Below are positions 54,217 through 64,000 of a DNA stretch of 64,000 nt, in pieces. The notes beneath the pieces were generated by a model, which did not search any database, was not told the DNA's origin, and saw only the letters and a program-made list of their open reading frames with translations. Positions within the stretch are counted from its first letter, which is position 1, and every line of letters begins with the position of its first letter. The stretch is from Amesomyces nigricolor. Its lineage: Eukaryota; Ascomycota; Sordariomycetes; Sordariales; Chaetomiaceae. Both the position numbers and the translations under genes were made by a program. Location of the stretch: contig SRKS01000005.1 of the NCBI GenBank assembly GCA_004802645.1, forward strand, positions 434,001-498,000, in the 5' to 3' direction.

Positions 54217-55708
54217 CTAGTTGGCGAATATCCTCACGTTCAGGTCCACGCTGCCCGTGGCGATGACGCAGCGGATCTGGGCCTCGCCGGGCTTCTTTGG
54301 TGTCCCGTTCGCCTCGCCTTGCCCATCGGCGCCGTTGGCCACGGGCACGTCCTTAACCACCGAGGGGGCCCATCTGATGCACTGCACAAAGTGGCCGTGT
54401 GCGTCCGATATTGTCTTGACGCACCTCCCTTCTTGGGCGAGATCCCAGCAGCGCAGTGTGTAGTCGTCGGCGACGGAGAGTAGGTACTTGCCGCCGGGGT
54501 GGAAGACGAGACCGCGGACCCAGTTGTCGTGCCCCACAAGTATCTTGATGCATGTCCCCCGGGCGTCCCATAATCGAATGGTCTTGTCCCTGGATCCTGT
54601 TGCCATAAATTCGACTGTACTTGTCGGGGGTGGCTTCCTAACCCCTGCCATGGCAGCGAGATGCGGGTATGAAGATGCTGGTGCGATGGCACAGCAGAGG
54701 ACAACGTGTTCGTGGCCGATGAGGGCCGTCTTTGGTTCCGGGTTTGGTACTGACACGTCCCACAGGCGGCCGGTGTAGTCGTCGCTGGTCGATAGAATGA
54801 ACCTGCCATCGATGGAGGGACACACGTCTCGTACCCATTCGGCGTGTCCTCGCAGTGTCTTGACGCAGTATCCGGTGCTCACGTCCCATATCCTCAGTGT
54901 CTTGTCTCGACTGGCGCTCACCAACAGGTTTCCGGAGCCGCCAGCGACACCAGATGGAATAAATCGGACAGCGCTGACGCTGTGGTCGTGGCCTGGCAAG
55001 GTCCGAATGTTCTTATATTCGTCCGACGGGTCCCAGAGTTTGATCGTGAGATCGGAGCTGCATGAGGCGAGAAGGGTATTCCCGCGGGGGCCGCCGAAGT
55101 CGACGTCTAGCACGGCTTTGGTGTGGCCTTTGATGGTCCGTTCGAGCTCACCTAGCTCCCAGTCCCAGATCTTGATGGTTTGGTCGTCGGAGCCGGAGGC
55201 GAGAGAGGAGAAGACGGGGTGGAAGGCGACGCATGTGATGGGGTTTCGGTGGGACTGGAGGGTATGGCGGGCTGGGGATCGCGGGAGCCAGTTTACTGGG
55301 TCCTTGTTCTGGCGCGATGTGGGGGTTGAGTTATTGAGTTCTGACTGCAGGGCATGGTTCCGTGCCTCAAGATCCATTATCTGGGGCAGGATCGTTAGAG
55401 CGTTAGAAGATCATGTGGGCGAAGTGCGAGCCCACCTTTTTCTGTAACCTGACAACACTTGTCCATTTCTTCTCCAGCAGCCCCTCGTACTTCTTAGATG
55501 TGGTAGCGTCAAAAGCATCTTCCCCAAGACCGATCTCAGCTCGTAATGCGGCAGCGGTGCTGGGGAGGTTGTTGGAGGTAAGGTAGGCAATGAGGGCTCG
55601 GTGTCTGCATCCCGCCGTCAGTTCCCGTTCTGTTTCAAAGCAGACTCCCCAAATAAACGGTTGCACCTACAGCTCCTCAGCCTGGCGGGACGTCAATATT
55701 TGTGCCAT
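54217..55708 (-). CDS. nudF: Nuclear distribution protein PAC1/NudF (LIS1 homologue)
   Basis: Three exons (55708-55671, 55604-55436, 55380-54217; introns 66 and 55 bp) give 456 aa, the usual length. Exon 1 encodes MAQILTSRQAEEL; exon 2 completes the LisH motif (HRALIAYLTSNNLPSTAAAL) and a coiled coil (LLEKKWTSVVRLQKK) that continues into exon 3 (IMDLEARNHALQSEL). Seven WD40 repeats follow, with clear GH..WD ends (DDQTIKIWDWE, SDLTIKLWDPS, RDKTLRIWDVS, DDYTGRLWDVS, RDKTIRLWDAR, DDYTLRCWDLA, VDLNVRIFAN). LIS1 proteins bind dynein and NudE at microtubule plus ends and are needed for nuclear migration in hyphae. The first intron follows only 38 coding bases, so a purely ORF-based model would miss the start. 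Confidence 0.96.
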
Positions 55709-57255
55709 CACAGGGCAGGGCGCGAAGATGAATCCCTGGACGTTGGGTTGGTGGTGGGTGGGGCTTGGGAAATCGCGGGGAGATCAACCAACGGTCACGG
55801 CGCGGGTGGTTGGTCGTTTGCTGGTTGGGAGAGTGAACTACCGAAAAGTCGTGCCAAAACGGTCGATCCACGGGGCCATGGCCAGGAGGAGGGAGTCGTA
55901 GAATTTTTCGTCGAGGTGCGAGGTCGTCGATACGGGCGCAAGTGAGCGCTCAGGTGATGCGAAGGTTTTCGTGCGCGGTGTGTCGCGAATCGACAGATGC
56001 GCAGGTGGACCGTGGAGGAGGAGGTGCGAGAGTGGAGATGGGATGGCTGGGTGCTAGGATCGCCGAGTTGGGTTCTGGGGAGTGGGCGAGGGTAGGTCGA
56101 GGGTAGATAGGACAGAGAAGAAGGGAGAGTGCCGAATGCGGGTGAGTTTCGAGTTTCGAGATGTGGGATGGAAGCTTGACACTACGGGTTGAACCTCGGA
56201 GGTCTGGCGGAATCAGGCAAATCGGACACGGGAGGGCAGAATGGCGGGGCAGGAAACACTTGAAACTCGGAAAATGTGACGGTGGGATTGTTGATGCAGT
56301 TCCAGTTCAGTGGCAGTTGACGGCCTGAGCTGTGTCTGAGCCCAGGGCTGGCACCAGCTGGTAAACCGAAATCTGCCGGCTGCTGGGGCCAATGGCAGAG
56401 TGACATCACGGTTTGGCTGGGTTTCTGCAGCAATGAGTGCACGGGCCATTGCCCAGCTTAAAACGGCACATGTCAACAATGGAACCGCAGCCCAACGGCC
56501 AAATCAGGCGCTGCCCCGCATTCAAGCAGCAGCAGCCAGTTGGACAAGACGAACCTGAAAGCAGCAGCCAACAGCAACAGAGCAGCAACAGCAGGAAAGA
56601 ATCAACATTGGGCATTTTTGGCGACAACCCTGCGCTATCCCCAACCTGGCACCCAACGCAAGGTTCTATTTCCATTCGAGACACAAAGCCAAGCAGGTTG
56701 ACAGGGTCGCCCTTGGCAAAGACCCTCTGGACCCTCTGGACCCTCCCCGGCACCGCCAAAAACGAAATCTCGACCGACAGCCACAACAAAAACATCCAAC
56801 ACCCGCTCTTTCCGACCACCTCCCGCCGTCGCATTGAATCGCGCCCGCCACGGGAAGCACCAGAACAACGCCAGCCCGCCCCCGGTTCCGGTCCCCCCAA
56901 CTGCACACCGACAAACAACACCTGCAGCAGCAGAAACACACCACGCGCGCTTGCCTGACCACCCGCTTCCTGTACGTTCTGCGTCCTTTCCCTCTGCGAT
57001 GCGATCTACGTCTGTCCTAGAGCACCGCCTCTGTCCCACCCGCTCTGTTATGCGCATCTGCAGGCCGATATGAACGGCCAAAGGAACTCCTGTTGTTGGC
57101 TACGGAGACTGATCAGGAGAACAGTGACCTTAGGCCGCAGGCGACAGCGTCCCGAGACCGACAACCCCGCCGACCCAAGACAACAACAACCACCTCCCTC
57201 AATCGAGCCCGCTCGTCCGACCTTCCCCCTCACCAGCCATATACCACAACCCAGC
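55709..57255. other. Shared divergent upstream region of PAC1 and Stu2-type genes
   Basis: About 1.55 kb between two divergently transcribed cytoskeleton genes. Contains G-rich and then CAG/CAA-rich tracts (56510-56600) and pyrimidine-rich stretches before 57256; no supported coding region. It presumably carries both promoters and long 5' UTRs. Confidence 0.5.
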
Positions 57256-60183
57256 ATGGCTGAAGAAGATGATTTCAGCGCCTTGCCGATTACAGATCGC
57301 TGGGTGCACAAGGTACGGCGAATAGCTGCCCCTGGTCGATGACAACAGCCCTGCTGACCCGACGACAGGTGTGGAAAGTAAGAAAACAGGCATACGAGGA
57401 GGCCGCCCAGGCGTTCGAGAAGACACCCGACGAGTACGACCCAGCCTTCCGGCCCTTTATCCAAGACCCGAGTTTGTGGAAGTCAGCATGCGCAGACTCA
57501 AATGTCGCCGCGCAACAAGATGGTCTCGCCGCCCTCTGCGCATTCCTCAAGTTCGGCGGCCGCGATGGCGCCCTCAGAGCCCGCCAAAATGCCGTCACTC
57601 CAATTGTCGAGAAATGCCTCTGGTCCACAAGAGCAGCCATCAAGGCCTCAGCCCTTGAAGCCCTGCTGCTCTTCATCGAGATCGACGTCCCCGGTCCGGT
57701 CATCGAGGAGATCCTCCCCGTGCTCTCCAACAAGGTCCCCAAAGTCGTCGCTGCTGCGCTCGCCGCGCTTACCCAGATCTACCACAACTACGGTTGCAAG
57801 ATCGCCGACCCGAAGCCAGTCCTGAAGATTATGCCCAAGGTTTTCGGTCATGCCGATAAGAATGTGCGCGCGGAAGCCACGAATCTGGCCGTCGAGTTCT
57901 ACCGCTGGCTGCGCGACGCCATGAAGCCCATGTTCTGGAACGACCTCAAGCCAACCCAACAGAACGACCTCGAGGCCCAGTTCGAGAAGGTCAAGGCGGA
58001 GGGTGCCCCGAAGCAGGAGCGTCTTCTTCGGTCACAGCAGGCTGCCCAGGAGCGCGCTCCGGTGGGCGGCGGCGAGGACGCATACGAGGACGATGGTGGC
58101 GAAATGGAGGGCCCGGGCGAGGTGGATGCATTCGATCTGGCCGAGCCACAAGACATCATCAGCAAGGTGCCCAGTAACTTCTTCGACAACCTGGCCTCGT
58201 CGAAGTGGAAGGAGAGGAAGGAGGCTCTTGAAGCGCTGCATGCCATCGTCAACGTGCCGAGGATCAAGGACGGCGACTTCAACGAGATCAATCGCTGCCT
58301 CGCAAAATGTATGAAGGACGCCAACATTGCCGTCGTGACCCAGGCCGCCCAGTGCATCGAGCTGCTGGCGAAGGGTCTCCGAAAGGGCTACGCCAAGTAT
58401 CGGACGACTGTCATGCAGCCGATCATGGAGAGGTTGAAGGAGAAGAAGGCGACCGTGGCGGACGCTCTGGGCCTGGCGTTGGATGCGGTATTCCAGGCGA
58501 CGGATCTTACCGAGTGTCTAGAGGACATCACGACATACCTTGTCCACAAGAACCCACAGATCAAGGAAGGCACCATGAAGTTCCTCGTCAGGTGCCTGCG
58601 CACCACAAGAGACGTCCCCAGCAAGCAGGAGATTCAGACCATTGTCGACTCGGCCAAGAAGCTCCTCTCAGAATCGAGCGAGGCGCTCCGTTCAGGTGGT
58701 GCTGAGATCCTTGGTACCGTCATGAAAATCATCGGCGAGCGCGGCATGAACCCCCATCTCGAAGGGCTCGACGACATCCGCAAGACCAAGATCAAGGAGT
58801 TCTTCGAGACTGCCGAGGTCAAGGCCAAAGAGAAACCCAAGCCGCCACCGCCCGCCGCTCGTGCCCCGCCAGGCGGCCCCAAAAAGGTTCTGGGCAAGAA
58901 AGGACCACCCGGCATGAAGAGGCCCGCCGCAGCAGCACCCCCAGCTGCTGCCCCTCCCGCAGCAGAGCCCGCACCACCACGCGCTGCACCCACTAGCAAA
59001 CTAGGCATGCCCAAACCTGGCGGCCTAGGCGGTCTCAAGCCCCCGCAAAAGCGCACCCTCGGCGGCCCAGGCGCCGCCTCCCCCCGCCGTGCCCCCGCGC
59101 GCGCCCCATCCCCCCTCCCAATGGAAGAAGAAGAAGAACCCCCCGCCTCCCCCCCACCCGCCAAACCCCCGGCCCGTCTCGGCCTCAGCCGCGGCGGTCT
59201 CGCAGGCCGTTCCCTCGCCAAACCCACCACCACGACCCCCTCCCTCCCCTCCGCACCCCCCTCCCCACCCTTCCACACCTCCTCCTCCTCCCCCTTCTCA
59301 GCCATCGACCGCGCCGAGCTCGAAGAGCTCCGCATGGCCAACGAGCGGCTGCTGCGTCAGCTCGAGGAGGGCCGCCATGAGCGCTCGAAGCTGATGTCGG
59401 AGATTGGGGAGCTGAAGAACCAGAACGCGGGGCTGATAGAGGACCATACCCGTGATGTGCTGAGTATCAAGGCCAAGGAGACGCAGCTGGTCAGGGCGAG
59501 GAGTGATTGTGATGCCGCGGAGCAGACGAATGATAGGTTGCGGAGGGAGTTGGAGAGATTAAAGAGGGCTTTGAGTAAGGCGGAGGGGCAGTTGGCTGCG
59601 CAGCAAAATGTGGGGAGTCCCGGGTCTCCTGGGGGGATGGGGTTTAGGACGATGAGTCCCACGATGGATGATGTGGGGATTTATAGGGATGTGCCGCAGG
59701 GGAGGAACAGGATGAGTATGGCGAGTACGTTGAGCGAGGAGAAGGAGAACGGGGATGGGATGATGATGCCGCCGCCGCAGCATCCGTTGAAGGTTAACCC
59801 GGACTTGAGGTATGCCGGGAGTACGGCGAGTAGTGGGCGGGGGAGTCCTGCGAGGGGGTTTAGGAGGGATTACGGTGGGGGATGGAGGAGAAGGAGGGGA
59901 GGAGTGGGCAGGATGGGATGATGGGTGGTGGGGGGTATGGGGGGTATGGGTTAGATAGGGCAGGGAGTAGGACGGGGAGCAGGACGGGCGGGAGGGAAAC
60001 GCCCTCGGCTGGGAGCGCTACGTCGGGGATGGAGAGCTGGAAGAGGGCGGCGGAGGTGACAAGTCAGTTGAAGGCGCGGATTGAGCAGATGAAGGTTTGT
60101 TTTTCCTGCCCACCTACACGACAGAGGATCAGGATGATGACTGACGATGACAACAGGCGAAACAAGCCAGCAGGCCGCAGTAG
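57256..60183 (+). CDS. Microtubule polymerase, Stu2/Alp14/XMAP215 family (apparent frameshift)
   Basis: Exon 1 (57256-57312) gives MAEEDDFSALPITDRWVHK; a 56 bp intron leads to exon 2 from 57369 (VWKVRKQAYEEAAQ). Two TOG domains follow: about residues 10-230 and 270-500 (SKWKERKEALEALH, NPQIKEGTMKFLVRCLR). A Pro/Ala-rich basic linker and a coiled coil (about 650-770: LEELRMANERLLRQLEEG, LRRELERLKRALSKAEGQL) follow. In the exon 2 frame the protein would end at 59921 with an Arg-rich tail, but the expected family C-terminus (SWKRAAEVTSQLKARIEQMK, then AKQASRPQ after a 62 bp intron 60095-60156) is in another frame from about 59880. A one-base loss in the G-run at 59877-59881, real or an assembly error, explains it. 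The protein promotes plus-end growth and SPB/kinetochore microtubule function. Confidence 0.88.
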
Positions 60184-61228
60184 GACGGTGGCGCCAGAAT
60201 CGCTCTGGCAGAGCACCTCTCCCCGATCAATATCAAGTCGAGCATCCCACCGCTCTCGGGCATCCCGCGTAGGGTGACCTGACCCCAGCAAGCGGATGTT
60301 TGTCTTGATGTCATCGGGTTTTGTATTGTGGCTGTGTTGTTTCTTTTCTTCTTTCCTTCCCTAGCGGTGGCGGCAGTTCGGTTTTGCATGACACCCGTGT
60401 TGCATTTCCAAGGCGTTGGATTGATTACCTTACCTACTGGGGATAATGAAGGGACTTGGGGGCATACCCAACTTCCTTTTACTTTTTCGCCTTTTTTTTT
60501 TTGTTGGGCACGCTGTTATAACTAGTCATGTTGGGATGTTTTATTTGTATGGCTAGCATGAGGTCTTGATGAGGAATGGTGGGCGGTTGGGTGTGAGACA
60601 GGGAGTCAATGTCTGTAGGAATACCGAGATATTGCTGTCAGGGGAGATGCATACATTACTCGTGTTGTTCTAGTGATGATAGTTCGCATGTCTCAAGTAT
60701 GCAACGGCAGCACACAGCAACATATCTTCAACTGCTGGGAGGCACTCCATCTGGTACTACACTCACACAATCTTATACCATGAAGCTGTCAGGTTCGAGA
60801 TGGACAGGATGGCTCTCAAGATGAACTTCGACGAAAACAACGAGCCACCATGGTATACGAAGCGCAAGTTTAGGTGCAAAAAGGGATGTCATTGGGTTGA
60901 ACGAGGCTTGATTGCTGTGCTATCCCGCTTTTGGAGACGGGAGATGCGGCCTGATTAAGTACAAAGGTATCCTGAACTCTCTGTCCCTCCCATGATTTTT
61001 CATGTCCTGCTAGCTTCTCCTTCCTGGTGTCATCTGTAGTACCATCCCCGGGTTGTAGTCTCTGCCCAGCACTTTCAGCACCGAGGTGCTCGTGTGATAT
61101 TCAAAAGCTAACCAGGAGGCAAAGTCAGTTTCACTTGCACCACCTCTACTGAACCGCTGGCAAACTAACCTTCTCGACCTGAGATCCTATCCCACCTTGA
61201 GTACCTCACACGGCCAAACGCCCAATGT
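60184..61228. other. Intergenic region
   Basis: About 1.0 kb between the Stu2-type and small cysteine-rich genes, whose 3' ends converge. A T10 run is seen near 60491; no coding region is supported. Confidence 0.45.
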
Positions 61229-61432
61229 CTAGCAAGTGCCGCCGCACGCATAGATGGTGCAGCCGCCGGGGGGAGGGCCGCAGGCCTGGCAGTGGCATTT
61301 GCCGCTGATGCAGAAAGCACCGGAACCGCAGCTGCCGCGGGCCTCGAGGTTGGCGACGTCCTCGACAGGCTCGGCGGCGGGGGCCGCAACAGCCAGGGCA
61401 ATGAAGAGGGTGATGGCGGTGATGAACTTCAT
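61229..61432 (-). CDS. Small secreted cysteine-rich peptide
   Basis: A 67 aa frame with a clear signal peptide (MKFITAITLFIALAVAAPAA), a short acidic propeptide (EPVEDVANLEAR) and a mature part of about 35 residues with eight cysteines (spacing roughly C-x5-C-x4-C-x-C-x2-C-x6-C-x4-C-x3-C), rich in Gly and ending at Cys. Cleavage after the LEAR arginine would release it; this is inference. Such peptides include effectors, antimicrobial peptides and fungal defensin-like proteins; I cannot assign it to one. TATA-like and CT-rich upstream sequence and the strong Met context support a real gene. Single exon as read. Confidence 0.75.
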   Translation of the reverse strand: MKFITAITLFIALAVAAPAAEPVEDVANLEARGSCGSGAFCISGKCHCQACGPPPGGCTIYACGGTC

Positions 61433-63761
61433 GATGGCGGTTGTTGGTGGTGGGATGGGCTGGATTGTTGATGGGTTGGAGTGGATGGTGGCGAGGGCTT
61501 GAAAGTTGGGAGGAAAGGGGAAGGGGGATGGTGGTTCTTATAGACATGAACAAAAGCTTCATGTTTTGAACTTCACAAAACCTCGTCGTTTCCCCCCCAC
61601 CATCCCGCCTGCTCGTCCTTGCTGAGTCGTTCGATAGCAGGTTTGGGGGCCGGTCGTGACGTTTGCCCTCGCCGCCTTGCAAGCAAGATCACCAGGCGAG
61701 GTCGGAGGCTTCGTCTCTACAAACCGGATATCCGGTCCGTATCAGGCGTATCATTCAGCCTCTTAGGGGTGGGGCGGTGAGCAGTTCAAGTTGAGGTCCC
61801 ATCCGTCATTTGTCGCTTGCTGTCAAAGGATTCGCGGAGAAAGGGGGGATCTTCGTGGCACAGTTCAGAAAGACAGCCAGGCGAGGTCGGAGGCTTCGTT
61901 TCCGGGTCTCAAAAGGGTCAGGTCTTGCTGCAGATACGGCACTAGCGATGCAATGTACGGTGAATCTGGAGATGCGCGCTTAGTTTTTGACTTTAATCTC
62001 TCACGATGTAACGGGGTAACTTGGAACGACCAGAATGTTGCAATCGGATGTGTTGTTGATTGGACCTCGACCAAAATAGCATACACAACTCGAGAGACCA
62101 ACACAACAGTTTTGTTTGAACGAGTATGAGAGGAAGCCTTCCTTGCTAGAAGGGAAATTAAGTCTTGTCCCAGTGATATCTATATCTAACAGCTTGTCTA
62201 ATACATCTCACAACACATAATCCATGCTGGGTAGTATCAAGATATGTTTTAACCTGTTGGAGGAGAAGTCTGCTTCGTAGACTGTACCCCTGGACCAGAT
62301 CCTTTTGGCCCCCAAACAACTACCACGGGGGCGAAGGACTTGGTTGAGGCGTCCCGGGCCGTCTCGCTTATTGTAGTGCCCGAAACAGAACACCAGCATG
62401 GGAACATGCAGCGACAATCGTCTCATCTGCCTCGACTAACCTTTTGCTGACAACACTGCCTCAATACCCCCACCCATTCGGACCAAGCCTTACTTCCGTT
62501 CTCTCTTTGTTGGACCCCGCGTCTTTATGCTGGAGGTCCCACTCTAGAGGCTTGCAGTGATTCAAGTTGGGGGCCAAAAAGGGTTCCGTCCTCAGTCTTA
62601 CGTTCCAATCCTCTGTTCTTTCCGCCGGGGTCTCGGGTGGTCGGAACCGACGGAAGAAGCGGGCAACTAATACAGAGCTGGTATGTTCTTTGCTGCCTCC
62701 TGGAGATTGAACTCCAAATGTCAGGTCAGAGATTTTAGGCCGTGATGAAGCTGGGGTATAATTTCTAAAGTCCGGTGATGTAGTTGAGAATGAACACTGC
62801 AGGGTTGCAAGTCTCACATAGGAATGTACATGTATCTTCTTAGTGTAACACGTCAAGTTCGTTGTATTGCATGCTCGGTTGCATGCCTGATCAAGTACTG
62901 AAGACCCCGTCTTGGCTGCTAGGCACCGTACATTTCACAACTAGGAACCTCGTGGAGAGATATCCGGGTTTGATAGCCGGATCTTCGGGCGGTCGGGACC
63001 GAGGAAAGGGGAAGGCTCGCGTGGAGCGACCGCTCATTGTTCCGCAAACCCCTTGGTTGGACCTCAAACCCCTGGGCTATTGCTACTGTACATGTACATA
63101 TCTCTACAACACCTAGATAAAGTTCAAGTTCGAACTTCGAACCACTTACACGCAGGAAGCAGGGTGCGAAATTTGCTCAAGTGGGTGTACATGCCGGTTT
63201 TCTTTGAAAAGAACCCGCTTCTCTCGTAGCTCAGGCAGCCAGGCTCTCAGCCCACTCCTCTTCCACCCTTGTCACGAACCTCGTGTGGAATTCGGCGCAG
63301 AGTTTCAGCTTGTCAAACCCCTGTTGGGCTTTTCCGTCACTCCCCTCTCCGCAGCAACATCCAGTGGGTTACAAAACTGCCTCTTCTTACCCTTCGATTC
63401 ATCATTTGACGCGCGCCGCCGATCCTTGGAGCTCGTGTCTACAAAGTTGAGCACGCAGCTCATCCTTGACCGCTTCAGCTTCACCGGGGAACGAGCACCC
63501 CTCGTTCAGGAGAACAGCCACGACTATCCCGAATGATGCGAGTCCCACAGCCATGACCAAGGGACCTTCCAGGGTCTGAGGTGAGGCTGCCCCTGCCCCT
63601 TATATATCATGTTCTAGCCGCATCTGCAGTATGCGACACCCCCAAATGTTAGACGTCAACATCATGATCTCTGATCATCTCTCTTCCCACAGTGGAGGAA
63701 AAAGAAAACTGCTCCTTTAGATGAGCAAAAGGCTAAATCGATTGGACATCAACAAACCACA
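61433..63761. other. Long intergenic region
   Basis: About 2.3 kb without a supportable gene. A short phrase (CCAGGCGAGGTCGGAGGCTTCGT) occurs twice, at about 61692 and 61877, and GGGTTTGATAGCCGGATCTTCGGGCGGTCGGGACCG near 62970 echoes GGTGGTCGGAACCGACGG near 62637, hinting at old duplications. Confidence 0.4.
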
Positions 63762-63847
63762 GCGCGGTTAGTTCAGTGGTTAGAATTCTCGCTTCCCATC
63801 TCCTCTTGGAATAGCGAGTGACCCGGGTTCGAATCCCGGATTGCGCA
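63762..63847 (+). tRNA. tRNA-Gly(CCC) with intron
   Basis: Acceptor GCGCGGT/ATTGCGC (two G-U pairs), D-arm GTTC..GAAT, anticodon stem CTCGC/GCGAG, T-arm CCGGG TTCGAAT CCCGG, discriminator A. The loop reads TT-CCC-A, followed by a 14-base intron (63799-63812) and A38. Anticodon CCC specifies Gly (GGG codons). A T-rich run follows at 63853, suiting RNA polymerase III termination. Confidence 0.92.
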
Positions 63848-64000
63848 CATCCTTTTTTATTTTTTTCCTGTTTGCTCTGGTCACGCATCTTTTTGTTCTC
63901 TGGCTTGTCCTCCTGTGCGTCGTCTTGTATCTCATTTTGCTGGATTAGGTACTGTTGTTGTCCATCTCTGACTCGCCGGCGGAGAGGTTGAACGGCTGCA

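Noticed and set aside
56437..56958. 173-codon frame upstream of the Stu2-type gene
   Set aside because: Low-complexity CAG/CAA-rich sequence in a likely promoter and 5' UTR; no domain.
58634..59341. 235-codon minus-strand frame
   Set aside because: Antisense of the Pro/Ala-rich linker of the Stu2-type gene.

Overview
The window is nuclear DNA of a filamentous ascomycete (Pezizomycotina, most likely Sordariomycetes). Support: short GT..AG introns of about 55-120 bp, a SAT-type non-reducing polyketide synthase, a PAC1/LIS1 gene, intron-bearing tRNAs, a Tad1-like LINE and two Ty3/gypsy chromoviruses, and CpA-to-TpA transitions typical of repeat-induced point mutation (RIP).

Left third (2.6-22.2 kb): a secondary-metabolite region. 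It holds a SAT-KS-AT-PT-ACP-ACP-TE synthase (2203 aa, minus strand), a small EthD/TpcK-AurZ-type protein, a DHA2-type MFS exporter, a polytopic RHPNY-motif membrane protein, a secreted six-exon multicopper oxidase, and a free-standing ACP-like plus C-methyltransferase gene whose carrier domain has Pro where the phosphopantetheine Ser should be. The two-ACP/TE synthase with an AurZ-like protein and a laccase-type oxidase resembles naphthopyrone pigment pathways such as aurofusarin; that reading is inference. No pathway transcription factor, O-methyltransferase or flavin mono-oxygenase is visible. Left of the cluster lies a broken relic of an NLR-type gene with a serine-esterase N-domain.

Middle (22.6-40.5 kb): a nested transposon block. 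A RIP-damaged LINE is split by two LTR retrotransposons, each with a 5-bp target duplication: element A (24619-30428, minus, degenerate) and element B (30710-36714, plus, intact ORFs, identical LTRs). Both have primer sites complementary to their own LTRs, suggesting self-priming.

Right (40.5-64 kb): ordinary gene space. It holds a small membrane protein, a sugar transporter, a large disordered Q-rich protein with degenerate repeats, tRNA-Leu(AAG) and tRNA-Phe(GAA), an F-box protein, a thiol methyltransferase, PAC1/LIS1 divergent from a Stu2/XMAP215 gene (with an apparent one-base frameshift near its C-terminus), a small secreted eight-cysteine peptide and tRNA-Gly(CCC). Exon boundaries were placed by eye from splice signals and reading-frame continuity; every multi-exon model given closes in frame except the Stu2 gene.
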